Source: Hygrocybe punicea (lineage: Eukaryota; Basidiomycota; Agaricomycetes; Agaricales; Hygrophoraceae). Taken from it: a stretch of DNA of 64,000 nucleotides. Both the position numbers and the translations under genes were made by a program. A model generated the notes under the pieces. It made no database searches, was not told where the DNA came from, and saw only the letters and a program-made list of their open reading frames with translations. Positions 1 through 11,758 of the stretch are shown here, piece by piece (the stretch's first letter is position 1; each line of letters opens with the position of its first letter). The stretch lies in NCBI GenBank assembly GCA_963556145.1, contig OY744473.1:1054001-1118000 (forward strand). The letters run 5' to 3'.

Positions 1-968
1 ACAAGATGCACCCAAACTGAACAACCCACATTCTTCCATCCAATTTGTCACTTCTCGTGATTCTCAGGTCCCATCTGTACCACATAGACACTGAAATAAT
101 CGTGTAATTCGAGTGTACTTCTGGTTCTTATTGGTCTTTGATGTAACTATCTTCTTGGCACTTGTTTGGATGGTTAGCTTTAAACGAACGTCGCGTGGAA
201 TGACATTGGGGATATGAATGCCAAGTCTAATTATCATCTTGAAGGCTTGGTCTACATATTTCTAGCAATTAGGACCCCTCACAGAGTACAATTGCAGTAC
301 TCACTCTGCTTGGCTTGTGTATGTTTATAACAGTTCTTATCGATGCCCACAAGGTCTATATGTGTTTGCATCGCATTCCGTGAGTTTTCAGAAAGCTGCA
401 ATGCCTTGGAGATGATGATTTTTTGCGTCTTGGAGGCATTGCGAGGCATTGGAACATCTTTCAGTTCTGAAGTGACAACAGTAATGATTTTGGCATTAGA
501 CATTATGTATGGGTATGGACAGCCTGGGTATGCTGTATTGTATGCTGTATTTATTATGACGCCATGTGATACTTTGGTCATGTGACACCATCATTATCTC
601 TGGGTCAGTTTGTATTTGAGGTTGTTGACCTCGTCATGGAGCTATCAGCATGGCCACGGTGGAATGCCACCCTTGCCCTCATCTTCCTGGTGGAGAAGTA
701 TGAGGCGAAGTTCAAGGCATGTAGCTTCTGCGACTACCTGCAGAAGAATGGGGGCAGTGGCTACTAAGAGGTGGCTCGCGCTGCACTGTCATATCCTTAG
801 CCATAGCCTGTTGCACACATTTGTACAATTATTGTTATGGTTTTTGTTCTATTACTAACTATGGCCCATACAAACAAGAACGAGAGTTTCCGGCATTTAA
901 AAAAAAAACTCTGCTGGCTTCACCCCAGGAATGAAGTATATTCACCTAGTATACAAATGGGTCACCGG
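1..968. other. Unassigned region, no gene recognised
   Basis: Two modest open frames are present, 279-581 on the minus strand (100 codons) and 582-767 on the plus strand (61 codons). Neither has a motif I recognise. The plus-strand frame has a protein-like composition with two cysteines spaced CSFC near its end, so it could be a remnant of an unrecognised element. A run of A residues occurs near 900. I see no RNA gene or repeat terminus here. Confidence 0.3.
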
Positions 969-1124
969 TGGAGAGGTACCGAGGTACCTCTCCGGGGGCT
1001 CACGCAGGACTCGAGAGGTAAGACGGGATGGATAGGATGATGGACTGACTACTACATCGGGAAGGCTACTAACTAGGTCAACCGTGGGAACCTGGTCACG
1101 TGACTGGCAGGTCCCACTACTCCA
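969..1124 (+). repeat. Left LTR of TRIM A
   Basis: 156-bp direct repeat matched by 2643-2798. The first 25 bases hold an 11-bp hairpin (GGAGAGGTACC, then GGTACCTCTCC). A GGTCACGTGAC palindrome lies near the other end. Confidence 0.8.
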
Positions 1125-2642
1125 AGTGCCCCTTTTCCTCATGGCGACGCCCTCGTCACCAACTGCTACAGAAAAGAACACAAAACAAACAGAAACTGAC
1201 CAAAAAACTCTAAAGCCACAACTCCCAGTCCCTCAGAATGCCTTGACTCAAGGCCAGAGCCTTATATCGTGAAGCGGGAAGTTGTCCTCGCGCAGGGGGC
1301 GGTAGATGATCAGACTCTACAAGACTCTCCTCAAACTCAATACTCTTCGAATGCCTCCCTCGCAAGGGTTCAGGCTCACAACGCAAGGCCAAAGATCCCT
1401 CGAATCGTCCTAGCAAGTACTTAGTGCAGTGTGAAGGTTCAGGTGGTCCAAAATATAACTGTATTGGCGGAGATCAGGTAAACGGGTGCATGAACGTAGT
1501 GTAGTGACGGCTTGTAGGTAGACTGTGATTGACATCCAGTATGGGGGGGAACAGGGGATGAGGCTATAATAAAAGCTATAATACTGACGGGGCATAGGGT
1601 TGTACTTAACGAGGCATAGTAATCCGACGCGAAGGGGGTTGGCGTATCACGCGAAGGGATCGGGTGGCTCGTCCAGGTCGAGAACGATGCCACAGGGAGC
1701 TGAACGAGGGTTTGCGGGGCCAGGTAGGGTGTTAGGAACTGGCCGGGGGGTAGTGACGTGGCGGAACACGGTGGGGGTCTGGGAACGGCGGGCACAGTCC
1801 ATTCGCGGTATTGGAGTGAGGTGGGGTGCTCCGGGATGGTGAGCGGGTGTGCCGCGAGCTTCGTGAGTCGGTCTGGGGCTGGGTATGTTGGTAGAATGGG
1901 GCTGCGCGACGGTGACGTGGGTGTCTGAAAACGACGGCGGGGGCTCGTTTGGTGCAATGGAGGTGAACGGGGGGTCCAGGCCGGTGGAATGAGTGTGCGG
2001 GGAGTCGAATGGGTCCTTGTAGGGGTGGGGGTGACGAGAACCGGGGGGTCTAACGTTGGTGCTGTGGCGGATCCGTGTGATGACCAACAAGGGCGGGACG
2101 GATTCGTTTGGGGCAACGAAGCGCGGTGGGGGTTCTGCCAGGCGGAACGCAGGCATGGGGAGTCTAGTGAACGTGGGTGGGATGGTAACTCGTGGAAAAT
2201 GGGGGTTGAAAGGTGGTGACGTGGCACGACGCGGGATGGTCGTTGGGCATCAAAGAAAAGGGTCAACGGTGCGCTTGAGATGATGTGGGGCACGGTGGGG
2301 CCGTACAATGTCAAATGAGGCGGTGGGGGTCATCCTGGACATGAGAAGGGTGAAGGATGGGGCCCAAAAAACAAATGACGCAGCTTGGGGCTGGGTGTTC
2401 AAAATGGGTCGCGCCCGCATTTTCAGAGCGACGTAGGGCATTGGTGGGTTGAACGAGAGTGCCGGAGGGGTAGCTCGAGTACCATACGACCGAGAATGAA
2501 GGGAAAATATGTCCTTGGGCAGTGGTGGGTGGTGAGGCCGAAAGGAGTCGTCTCGTGAGAAAAACCGGCAAAGAAGGGCAAAAAGAGGAGAAAGTCCAAA
2601 AAAGAAAGCATCAGTGAGTCGAAAACACTCTCATCACCACGA

Positions 2643-2798
2643 TGGAGAGGTACCGAGGTACCTCTCTGGGGGCTCACGCAGGACTCGAGAGGTAAGACGG
2701 GATGGATAGGATGATGAACTGACTACTACATCGGGAAGGCTACTAACTAGGTCAACCGTGGGAACCTGGTCACGTGACTGGCAGGTCCCACTACTCCA
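2643..2798 (+). repeat. Right LTR of TRIM A
   Basis: 156-bp copy of 969-1124 with two substitutions. It is preceded by CTCATCACCACGA, which also precedes the right LTR of TRIM C, so this is the conserved 3' internal border of the family. Confidence 0.8.
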
Positions 2799-3576
2799 CC
2801 GGATTGATGTATGTGGGGTGGTTTAGCAGGCGTGGGAAAGGTACCAAGGGGTGACCCAGTGATCACCAGAGGCCAGGGACATCAATATAAGTTACAAATA
2901 ACAGAAAATTAATTAGTAGTAGTTCAAATTTTGATTTAATTTGATAGATAATATAGATAATTTTTGGATGAATTATAATAAGAGCGTATCTATTTGGTGC
3001 CTTGAACAGCTGCTTTATCATCTGATATCTCTTTCCTTATATAGTTATAGCTAAGTAGCTTGACCAAGATAAGTGAATTATTGTTTTTAAAATACCATTG
3101 GTCACAATATAGTGAAATTAGTTTTGAGTAATTTATAAGTGTATATAACTGGGAATAAATAATTGTCATCTTTGATATAGTGGAACCTTAAGTATGGATA
3201 AAAGGTTAATTTATTTTTACTGTACCAAATCTTTTAATTATTTATTCTGAAGATCTGACATTATTATATATTTCATTGCTTACTCCTCTTGAATTCATAG
3301 ACATGTAAGAATTCATTTTAATCAGGTTCGTTAGCTATGAAAAAAAGTGTCAGATGACGAAGCAGCTTCCTAGAGGAACCAAATAGATAAATCTTTACAA
3401 TAATCTTGTAATTATATTATCTGCTTAACAAAAAGATAAATTGACTAATTTATCAGTTTCTATATTTATATTATGATGTTTAATTAGTAGTTTTGTATTT
3501 ATTTATGGAGATTATTTAATTAAATATTTAAAATTAGAATAAATATATATAAGATTAGCTTATTTTATTTATTGTG
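2799..3576. other. AT-rich spacer carrying a MITE
   Basis: Strongly AT-rich sequence with no credible reading frame. The only structure I can define is the MITE at 2989-3387. The remainder shows only short A/T runs. Confidence 0.5.
2989..3387. mobile_element. Tc1/mariner-type MITE with TA duplication
   Basis: Imperfect terminal inverted repeats of about 45 bp start TCTATTTGGTGCC at the left and end GGAACCAAATAGA at the right. TA flanks both ends (2987-2988 and 3388-3389). The 399-bp body is AT-rich and non-coding. TA duplication with TIRs and no transposase is typical of non-autonomous Tc1/mariner relatives; I do not see a matching autonomous copy in the window. Confidence 0.65.
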
Positions 3577-4051
3577 TTTGTCACGTGACTTTGCGGTTAC
3601 GTGAAGAATGCATCAAAACTGTAGGCTGGAATGCAATTGCTCTATCTCCCTCAATCCTCAACCTATCGACTAGCTGTTTGGGCCATGAGATTCCACACCT
3701 ATACACTCAGTGCAAGGAACTTTACAGATCCTCATATGCATTTTTCAAAATCTCACTTTTTTGCACCCCCATCCTCATTCAATGCCTCTTACGACTGCCA
3801 GGAGCAACCTGGTGACCAGCGAATGATAAGATTACATCTTCTGTAGTATTTTCTTGGTGTATAATTTATTTACAACCCAGAATATGAACCTGAGGCTGCC
3901 GTCCTCGATCTGCAGTCTTCCAGTCCTCACAACCGTCCTCGACAGCATCTGGCACCTGAAACAGCTGCCATATGGGGCCCCCGTCAATCCTGCAGTCTCC
4001 CTCCATCAGTATTTGCAATCTCAAGGCTACAACAGACAGCACAGCAAGTTC
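3577..4051 (+). repeat. Dispersed repeat, inverted copy at 20604-21952
   Basis: Starts TGTCACGTGACTTTG after AT-rich DNA and matches, in inverted orientation, 21952 down to 20604; that copy is interrupted by a solo LTR. Similarity stops near GCAAGTTC at both copies. The TG start and ending near ACAGCA are compatible with an LTR of about 475 bp, but I cannot find a target duplication, so the class is open. No long frame is shared between the copies. Confidence 0.55.
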
Positions 4052-4081
4052 TGGCATTATCATTCGCATGTCGACCACTCT

Positions 4082-4440
4082 TTCCCACACTCATTGAGGG
4101 TCTCACCTATCGCACCTGGACTGCCAAGACACGCCAGGTCTACAAGCTCATCCTTTCCATAATACACCACTCCCTAGATGACCAGGCCCAGGACATCCTC
4201 GGTCCTGTCTCTAACAACCAGTTTTCCCAACTCATCAGACCTCCCTCCCTGCTGCTGTTCCCAATACTGCAACAGTCGCACCTGGCTCCACGGTCCAGCC
4301 AAGGAAGACCGTCGACCTCACAAACACATATGCCCATGTCAACTATCAATGACCATGCGCTTGGAGTCGGGGAGCCAAGGTGGTGATGCATACTATGAGT
4401 CTGTTCATTTCAAGCTGCCAAACATCAAATTAGAGTAGTA
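4082..4440 (+). pseudogene. Possible retrotransposon gag-like fragment
   Basis: A plus-strand frame starting in TTTCCCACACTC reads like a capsid segment (for example EGLTYRTWTAKTRQVY and then HHSLDDQAQDILGP) for about 90 codons, and is cut by stops toward 4390. The resemblance to gag is only in general style: aromatic and charged helices with a SLD-type motif. It lies just downstream of the 3577-4051 repeat, which would fit LTR followed by gag. It could equally be unrelated remnant sequence. Confidence 0.2.
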
Positions 4441-4727
4441 TAGGGTGTTACACTGGGGCAGGTGATCGTTTTGATAGTAACCTTTCTTTTCATAGTCATC
4501 ATTCTTAGTTTTTTCATGAAACATTTTCTTACCCCAACATATATTTGAATATCAAAAAAAAACTGTGTTGAGCACTTTACACGAAAGAAAATGGATGGGT
4601 GTGTTGAAACACCATTGGATAGCAACAAACAAAAATGAGAGTGATGTCGGGATCATTGTGAAAATATGATATATTAATTTACTGCCGCAACTAACCTGCT
4701 TGCCAATTCCATTGTGAACATACCCGC
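4441..4727. other. Non-coding spacer
   Basis: AT-rich sequence with no convincing frame, no inverted repeat that I can define and no RNA gene signature. It ends at the CCGC target of the solo LTR. Confidence 0.4.
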
Positions 4728-5552
4728 TGATACGCAGCACATGTCCTAGGCTAAGCACAGAAACATTCTATTGGACCTATTCTAGCCTTGACATGCTGCG
4801 ATTCACTGCGAAACATCCCGATTTATATGTATCTCCATTGTGATGCGACTGCGATATGCGCATGATATGGACGATACTTTGACATTATGGCGATTTTCTT
4901 CGGAGCTCTTTGGCCCCTTCAGAAACATATTTCGAGCCTCTCCGACATCACCCACGCTTATACCATTCACCCTATTCCATTCCTATTCCGTTCCGGTTCC
5001 AGGGAAGTCTTTATGCGACATGTTTCACTTATTTCAAACATTATAGCTCCTATCCTCTAGATATTTTGGAAATTGCTTCGCATGGTGCTATACCTTTTGT
5101 TTCAGTTTCATTTCATCCCTATTGCACCATAGTTCCGTCGTGCACCATCTATTTGTCTTGCCTTCTTCACCCTTTATTGTCCTAACAACCAACTTCGCAT
5201 AAATACCCTCTGTAGTTTACATACTAGAGAGATGTCTTGTATACCCCCAATTCCAGTCTATCATATCACCTCTTTACTGCACTGTCCATGCGATAGCTCC
5301 GCTATGCTCTATTAAACTTTGTGTTCCTTCTACAAAGTGCTATATATACTCCAAAAACATCGCCAACTGTTTCGCACACGCCGCACACATCGCGCACATC
5401 ACACACATCAGAAACATCATCGCCACTATCCAGAGCACCTCTGAGTATTTTTATTAACCTTTTGGATTGAGATTGAACCCCTCAGAATTCGTACAGCACT
5501 GTGGTAGAGTTGGTATTTGATTCCGTTCACATTACCGCAGTGCACCCTTTCA
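4728..5552 (+). repeat. Solo LTR, family also at 27152-27975
   Basis: 825-bp unit beginning TGATACGCAGC and ending CACCCTTTCA, matched in inverted orientation by 27152-27975. Flanks are CCGC (4724-4727) and CTGC (5553-5556), a 4-bp duplication with one C-to-T change at the CpG. No internal region or second LTR is adjacent, so it is a solo LTR left by recombination. Its right end truncates the host-type gene at 5553: that gene's last in-frame residues and stop now come from LTR sequence. Confidence 0.7.
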
Positions 5553-6038
5553 CTGCCACAATAAGCCAACAATCCTCCTTCGCATATCCAATGATGAGGT
5601 CGGCCATACCTGGGCCCACTGAGAGCCAATCTGCAAGCCTCTCAATCGTGACATGATCGCCAGCAAGTTGGTTTACATAGCGGAATCCTTGACCTTGAAA
5701 TTTCAGAAGCAGGGCAGTGAGATTTGTCCCAGAGCAGTCAGGGTGTCGGTCACAATAATTGATCCACTCCTGAATGGCAGGATATTTCAATGGTTGCGAA
5801 GCCACAGCAGGAGTAGTGGTGGTGGGTGGAGCAAGTCCCGGAGGCAGGGGAAACCCAAATGGAGGTGTGGTGAATCCAGGAGTGGCAACGGTGAGTGGGG
5901 CAAGTCCTGGAGATGGGAATAATCCAGAGGGAGGCACTGCAAATCCAGGAGCATGTAGGAGAAACCCTGGTGGCAATTGAGAGTAACCCATTTAGTAGTA
6001 CATTGCCAGGGACATGAATGGTGTCAGGTAACAGCCGT
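5553..6038 (-). pseudogene. C-terminal exon of the interrupted host-type gene
   Basis: Read on the minus strand from 6038, this carries a proline/glycine-rich linker and then a compact helical C-terminal domain (motifs KYPAIQEWINYCDRHP and GMADLIIGYAKED). From memory it resembles the SAM-like C-terminal domain of a recurrent Agaricomycete hypothetical protein family; I cannot verify this without a search. The frame runs into the solo LTR at 5552, which supplies the stop. It continues the same gene as 6197-7393 across the TRIM solo LTR. Confidence 0.5.
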
Positions 6039-6196
6039 TGTAGTAGATGTGCCTGGGCTGTCACATGCCCAGTTCCCATGGTTGATCTTAGTCAGTAGGC
6101 TTCCTGATGTAGTAGATAGTCTCATCCATCCACATCCAGACAGTTTCCACTCAATTCCTGTGTGAGCACCCTGAGAGGTCCCTCGGGACCTCTCCA
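6039..6196 (-). repeat. Solo LTR of the TRIM family
   Basis: 158-bp diverged TRIM LTR in minus orientation, from TGTAGTAGATGTGCC to GGGACCTCTCCA. Flanks are CCGT (6035-6038) and CCAT (6197-6200), a 4-bp duplication with a CpG-to-CpA change. It splits the host-type gene on the minus strand. Confidence 0.7.
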
Positions 6197-7393
6197 CCAT
6201 ATGGGAAGAGAATGGCTGGTTCATTCACATTCCCAGTTCCCATGGGTTTAGCTATCGAACGCCCACGTGCAGTATTACCTAGTACATTCGCTTGAATGGG
6301 TGGCTTGTCAAGTGGGTACGCTATGAGATCATTGAGCTAGAAAATCATTTTTCATCAGTAGAAAAGCACAGATAAAAGTATTACATACATGGAGCAAAGC
6401 CCAAAGGTGCAAATTATTCTCAGTGATGGGATGGCATAAGCCAGTGGTGGGATTCTTGAAGCACAGAGACGGCTTGTCAGCGAGGCTGTAGATATCGCAG
6501 GCCCATTTCTCTGTAAGACTGAGACTGACAGTGATACATTGTTCATGGAGATGACTGGCTGTGGATTTTATCTGCTCTTTTGAAGTGGCATCAGTTTTGG
6601 ATTTCACTGATCCAGGCTGAAAGTAATATTGAATTAGTTGTAATAAGGATATATATGAATGCCTATACCTTGTTTTCCATGGCAAAAGGAGAGTTACCTT
6701 TGCTGAAAACCTAAAGTGTAAATGGCTTCATCTTCCAAGTTGAGGGCCAGCCAGTAGCTGTCTTTCCAGGAACAGAGCAATCACGTAGAAGCTTGAGTAG
6801 TGTGTTGAAATGGGCATGGTTCATAAGGTCACATGGAAAGATGTCCTTGGCATCAGTACTAAAGCGATATTGTGCATATAAGGATTGAGGATGGATATTC
6901 AAAGATTTTGTGATCTTTTCCTGTAAAAAATAGAATACGATGCCGGACGACACGACATCAATATCACGCGATTGCTTTGAGACACTGAGAACTTCGAGGG
7001 TAAATGAAAAGGGAGCCGTTGACGAAGTGAGCAAGTGTCATGTTGCAAAAAATCTTACACACCGTCGGAATCAGAGAGTGCATCATCGCTGTTGTCATTG
7101 TCAGGTGGCGATGGTAGCTTGACCTTTGTGGCGGCAGTGGTTACCTGGGTGACTTTAGCAGTGGTAGCGGTTGCTCGGATAGCTTTTGCTGTGGGCTGGA
7201 CAGGCACAATCTTCTCAGTGGCACTTTCTTGGGAGTCAGCTACATCCTGAGTGTTTATTTCCTCATAATAGTCATCAAGGTCCTCATTGTCATCAAATTC
7301 TGTGTCAGCTTGAGAATCCTCGACCGTGGTTGTGTACTCAGGTCCATCATCTTCATCTTCATCCTCATTTGACTGAATTTCCCTCAGAAGCAT
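6197..7393 (-). pseudogene. Middle exons of the interrupted host-type gene
   Basis: Minus-strand exons with plausible GT-AG introns. The first begins at 7393 and is very acidic (EDEDEDDGPEY and further D/E runs). Donor GTGTAAG at 7060 pairs with an acceptor at 6921, joining SDSDG to EKITKSLN in phase. Later exons carry a conserved-looking block (motifs QYRFSTDAKD, SLSLTEKWACDIY, GLCHPITENNLHLWALL). A TAG interrupts the second exon near 6711. The TRIM B insertion lies directly upstream of 7393. I do not recognise a catalytic domain and assign no function. It is a pseudogene because of four insertions and several stops. Confidence 0.55.
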
Positions 7394-7551
7394 TGTAGTA
7401 GTTGTGCCTGGTCAGTCACGTGATCAGGTTCCCACGGTTTGACCTAGTCAGTAGCCTTCCAGATGTAGTAGTCAGTCCATCCTTCCTATCCAGTCGACCT
7501 TTCCCTCGAGTCCTGCGTGAGCCCCCGGAGTGGTACCTCGGTACCACTCCA
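7394..7551 (-). repeat. LTR of TRIM B (low-coordinate copy)
   Basis: 158 bp, identical to 9249-9406. Ends in the hairpin GGAGTGGTACC / GGTACCACTCC. Confidence 0.8.
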
Positions 7552-9248
7552 ACGTGGTGATGAGAGTGTTCTTCGACCCACGCTTCTCTTTTTCTCATGG
7601 TTTTCCCACTTCTTACATTTTTTCTCGCGAGACAACTTTTTCCGGCCTCACCACCCCCCAAATTTTCACTTTCCCTAGACCCAGCTATGTCCACACGACC
7701 CCCCGCAACTTCGTTCGACGTTCCGGAGCCCCGCGTTCCCCATCAGGATCCCACATGGCCCGCTACTGCGAGTTTTGGACAACCCAACGAAAATCGCATC
7801 GCCGCCGCGCGGACCCCGTTTTTTTCATGCACCCCGGACCCAAAATGCACGCGTTCGACTCCCCGCACCCTTGGCTCATCTGCCAGAACCCCCCGTCGCG
7901 CCTCGTCGTCTCAAACGAACCGCCCCGCACCTTTTGGTCGCCCCATGGATCTGCCACGTCACCATTGTTAGACCCCCCGTTTCTCGTCACCCCCACCCTT
8001 ACACGGACCCATTTGACTCCCCGCACACTCGTTCCGCTAGCCAGAACCCCCCGTTCCCATTCGTCGCCCCAAACGAGCCCCGCCGCTCTATGGACACCCC
8101 AGCGAACTCCCACGTCAGCATTCCGCGACACCGTCTCCCGTGGATGCCCACCCCAACCCACGCTCATCCAACCCCACGGACCCTCATTCGACGTACTGGA
8201 GCTCCGCGCTCGCCTACGCCACCTCGAATTCACGGTCGCAGACCTTTTTGGCCACACCACGGATCCGTCGCGCCCCCCCATTGGACCCCCGTTCTTTCGT
8301 GTACCCCAGCATCACACGGACCCATTCGACCTCCCGTGCCCTCGTTCCACCGGCCAGGACCTCCCGTCCCCCTCCATTGCGCCAAACGAGCCCCCGCCGT
8401 CGATTCCAGACACCTGGGCCACGCGCCACGTCACCATCGCGCGGCCCCATTCTGCCAACATACCCAGCCCCGGATCGACTCACGAAGCTCGCGGCCCACT
8501 CGTTCACCATCCCGGAGCACCCCACCTCGATCCAATACCACCGTGCCCACCGTTCCCAGACCCCCACCGCGTTCCGCCACGTCACCATCTCTCGGCCGGA
8601 TTCTTGCACCATACCCGGCTCCTCGAGCCCTCGTTCAGCTCCCCGCAACCTCGTTCTCGACCCTGGCGACTTCCCCGACCCGTAGGGACCCAAACGAGTC
8701 ACCGCCGCGACCACTTAGCACCCCAGCGCTAGTCCCCTCATATCGAGAATCCCCGATGCCACCGCATGGCCCAATGCACCCGTATGCTTTCCCTTTCCCC
8801 CGTTTACACCGTACCTTGTCCCGTCCTATCCCCTTTCCCCACCCTCGACATTTATTGGATATTCGACCTATCTACGAACCATCACTGCTCGACAGCACCG
8901 TACCTATTTACTTTCGCACGAACCACCCAGTCTATTTTCGGATCACAAGAACTCACACCCTGGGCTACAAGAACTTATGGTTTTGAACGTTTTTATCCTA
9001 CCCTGCGATGTGAGTCCCAGAGGCATTCGAGGATGGAGGAGCAGAGCAGAGTTACAGTTTGGTCATCTACCACCCCCAACGATCTTGGAGGACGATACGG
9101 TCCCGCCTCACGTGTAAGGCCCGGGGCATCGTGAGGGACTGGGAGTCGTGACTGGAGAGTTTTTTTCTTGGTCAGTTTTGTTTTGCTTTTTGTTTTCTTT
9201 TAGTAGCGGTATGGTGACGAGGACGTCACCATGAGGAGGAGGGGCACT

Positions 9249-9406
9249 TGTAGTAGTTGTGCCTGGTCAGTCACGTGATCAGGTTCCCACGGTTTGACCT
9301 AGTCAGTAGCCTTCCAGATGTAGTAGTCAGTCCATCCTTCCTATCCAGTCGACCTTTCCCTCGAGTCCTGCGTGAGCCCCCGGAGTGGTACCTCGGTACC
9401 ACTCCA
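9249..9406 (-). repeat. LTR of TRIM B (high-coordinate copy)
   Basis: 158 bp, identical to 7394-7551. The adjacent internal sequence reads AAGTGCCCC on the minus strand, the conserved start of the family's interior. Confidence 0.8.
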
Positions 9407-9427
9407 GTGTCTCAATCACCTTAGCGG
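9407..9427 (-). pseudogene. 21-bp exon remnant between two insertions
   Basis: This sliver between TRIM B and the gypsy-2 LTR reads AKVIET on the minus strand. It joins in frame to LLREIQSNED at 7393 when TRIM B and its duplication are removed, so it belongs to the interrupted gene. Confidence 0.5.
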
Positions 9428-10190
9428 TGTAAAGGCGAGGTCGGGGTGGCTGCGGAATAATAATCCTAAGCCTGTGGGGTCAGTGTAGAAGTGACTAGGA
9501 ATAGTCTAACAAGCTTCAGTAAGATAATAGGATATAAAAAGTAAGAAGCCGCCAAGTAAACTACTGAAATCTATCGAGACCGATCGAAGCCGACGATGTC
9601 GGGTGATGAGAAACGTAGAGATAAAGGCGGTAGAACGACGGGGAGGGCGTCGAGGAATCCGACGAGCAATGTGTGCGATGGAATTTACTGAGAGACTAAT
9701 TCTCAGAGAGAGGAAATGGGGTAACTGGTTTCTTATTTTGAGACGGCGCTTGGGCACCGTTTTTATACTACAAAGTTCTGTACCTAGATTCAGACGAGAG
9801 TCCTCGGCCGATGAGAGGAAACAAAGGAGAATAAAAATGGGGAAGTAGGAAGAGCGTTGCGAGGCGACGATGACAGGGAAAATGGGTGGAAGATATAAAA
9901 ACCGTAAAAGATGCAAAATACTTTACTATATCCCCATAAGGGAGACGCTAGGCGTGAATAAGGCAAGTCCGATGTCGGGATCCCAGTCCGATGAGATCTA
10001 TCTTTGATATTTGAAGTTCCGCGAGTTTAGGAGATAGACCGACCAGGTACGTGAGCGGCCGTGCTAGTTGGTATGCATCGGGTTGCGTCGGGTTGCATCG
10101 GGTTCGAACGTAGATTGCTAGAGACGTCGGGTTCGAGCGGATTCGCTAGATATCGATGTTACAGCCTCAGAGGGTCGAGGACCCTCTACA
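9428..10190 (-). repeat. 3' LTR of gypsy-2
   Basis: 763 bp, TGTAAAGGCGAGG to GGACCCTCTACA on the plus strand. It matches the 793-bp LTRs of gypsy-1 but is about 30 bp shorter because a CCCGAC-rich stretch is missing near 9600. The internal side is the purine-rich ACCCAAGGAGA (minus strand). Confidence 0.85.
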
Positions 10191-10361
10191 TCTCCTTGGG
10201 TCTTCTAATAGAGACCATCCGTGGTCGAGAATTTGGGGTCTCCAAATGCGGGTCGCGAATGTGGCCAATCACGTGAGCGGCCAAACAATGGCAAAGTAAA
10301 TAAAAATAAAAAATTTCTCGTTGTTGATCCGACCTTTCCTCTACACCATCACACGTCCACA

Positions 10362-11758
10362 ATGTCCCAAGTCTACGACAATTTCCTCGCCTTCGTCGAA
10401 AGCATTGAACCCGATGTCCGGGCGGACTACGAAGAGGCCGTCAACGCGGTCACCGTGTTTCATAGCGACGACCTCGTAACGATGGTGGACGGCAACGAGG
10501 GGATGGCCCAACAATGGTTAAGCGGCCGCAAGAAGGCGCTGGTGAGTTTCCTTATTGACTACGCGTGTCCTAAGATAGCTCATGTCGTCCCGCCAGCGTG
10601 CTTATAATGGAATCGTCGTGGAACTCCGAGCTGGTGGTACGAGGCCAGTAACGCCACCGTTATGGGCCGACCGCCAATCGTACGCCAACGATGTCGAAGA
10701 GTGGCTGAAAGAAGCGGCGGACCGGGAGAGGCAGGAACAGGAAGAAGCCAGACGGCAGGCGGATGAAGAAGCGGCTACGCGGGAAGAGGAGGCCAGACGG
10801 ATGGCAGAGGCAAATGCACGAGCGGAGGCGGAGAAAAGGCGAAAGGCGGCAGAGGAAAGGCAGGAGCGGCTTAGAATAGAACAACACGAGCAGCACTGGA
10901 ATCAAGAAGCGGACCGGGTTGAAAGGGATGGAGCCGCGTATCGGCGGCGGCTCAGCGAAGAACGGCGAGCTGAAGCAAACGCATCGGTCGCGGGTGAACC
11001 AAGGACTGAGTCGATTCCGGAGGGCGAAGCTGCAATTGAGCCAGAGGAAGGCCCCGTCGACCCGGCACCAGAGACACCGGCCGATGTAGAAGACGTAGAT
11101 ACGCTGGGCGTAGAGACCGGAGACTTGGCTGGTACGACGGTGAGTTCCTGTGTCGGTTCATTTGTTCTTTAGTTACTGATCCTGGTAACAGTTCACCGGG
11201 CCGTTTCCCCTACAACCCTGCACCAACTGGGTCAAGGCGCAAGAGGCGTGTCGAGGCGTCACGGGCTATGTGTGCGAACGATGCTGGAGGCTGAAGAAGA
11301 GATGTACTAACGCTACACACCGGACGGGCGGGGGTCGGCACAAGGTGGATACCGGAAAGGGCAAAGAGGTCGCGGTTGGCACGAGGAAGCCGTTGTCGTT
11401 CACGACAAAGCCCATCCGCAGTAGGCCTGCCCGGGCCTCAACGAGCAAACCGCAGGTCGAGGACGTGGAGTCGGTCAAGGACGATGATGAAGACGAGGAG
11501 GAGTTGGAGGAAGAGCGGCCGACGAAAAGGCTTAGGACGGCCTCGGCAGCGAACCCGTTCGTTTTGACGATGGAGAATTACGAGCAAGTGTCGGCGTGGC
11601 TAGCGGTCCTTACGGAGGAGCTGGGAGCCCTGGGCACCAACGTCAACCGTCACCTCGTCCACTTCGGTCAAGAGTTCCAGCGGCTTCGCGTTGATCTCGA
11701 ACGGTCGACCTCAAGGTTGGCGATGTTGAAGCGGGATTACGAGACCGGCCGCCTGTAA
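10362..11758 (+). CDS. Antisense gene carried by gypsy-2, 429 residues, three exons
   Basis: Exons 10362-10541, 10597-11139 and 11192-11758, separated by 55- and 52-nt introns with GTGAGT donors and CAG acceptors; both introns fall between codons. The protein has an acidic N-terminus, a long charged coiled coil in exon 2 (E/R/A-rich, about residues 85-150), and in exon 3 a cysteine cluster C-X9-C-X7-C-X2-C-X6-C. The last part (CERCWRLKKRC) has the spacing of the first half of a Zn2Cys6 DNA-binding motif. An acidic stretch and PTKRLR follow, then a helical tail. It lies between pol and the 3' LTR, opposite to pol. Antisense frames at this place are known in basidiomycete gypsy elements; function here is unknown. 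Confidence 0.7.

Larger units (their letters stand above)
969..2798 (+). mobile_element. TRIM-like miniature LTR element A
   Basis: Two direct terminal repeats of 156 bp (969-1124 and 2643-2798) differ at only two positions and begin TGGAGAGGTACC and end CTACTCCA. CCGG flanks both sides (965-968, 2799-2802), a 4-bp target duplication; an adjoining A could make it 5 bp. The 1.5-kb interior is GC-rich and low in complexity, with proline/serine/threonine/histidine-rich open frames on several strands (the longest is 1439-2314 minus) but no gag, protease, RT or integrase motif. The interior is homologous to element B. No tRNA-type primer site beginning TGG follows the left repeat. I infer a non-autonomous LTR element moved by another element's proteins. 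Confidence 0.75.
7394..9406 (-). mobile_element. TRIM-like element B
   Basis: Two identical 158-bp LTRs (7394-7551 and 9249-9406) in minus orientation, running TGTAGTAGTTGTGCC to GGTACCACTCCA. The 1.7-kb interior is homologous to TRIM A's interior. It has long overlapping open frames rich in proline, arginine, serine and histidine on the plus strand (7530-8732, 7775-8986) without retroviral motifs; open frames in several phases point to composition rather than selection. Flanks are GCAT (7390-7393) and GTGT (9407-9410). These differ, but both derive from GCGT by a single CpG-type transition, and removing the element restores the reading frame of the split gene. Confidence 0.7.

Noticed and set aside
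7530..8986. 400-codon proline/arginine/serine-rich frames inside TRIM B
   Set aside because: Open frames exist in several phases and on both strands, no domain is present, and TRIM A does not keep the same frame.
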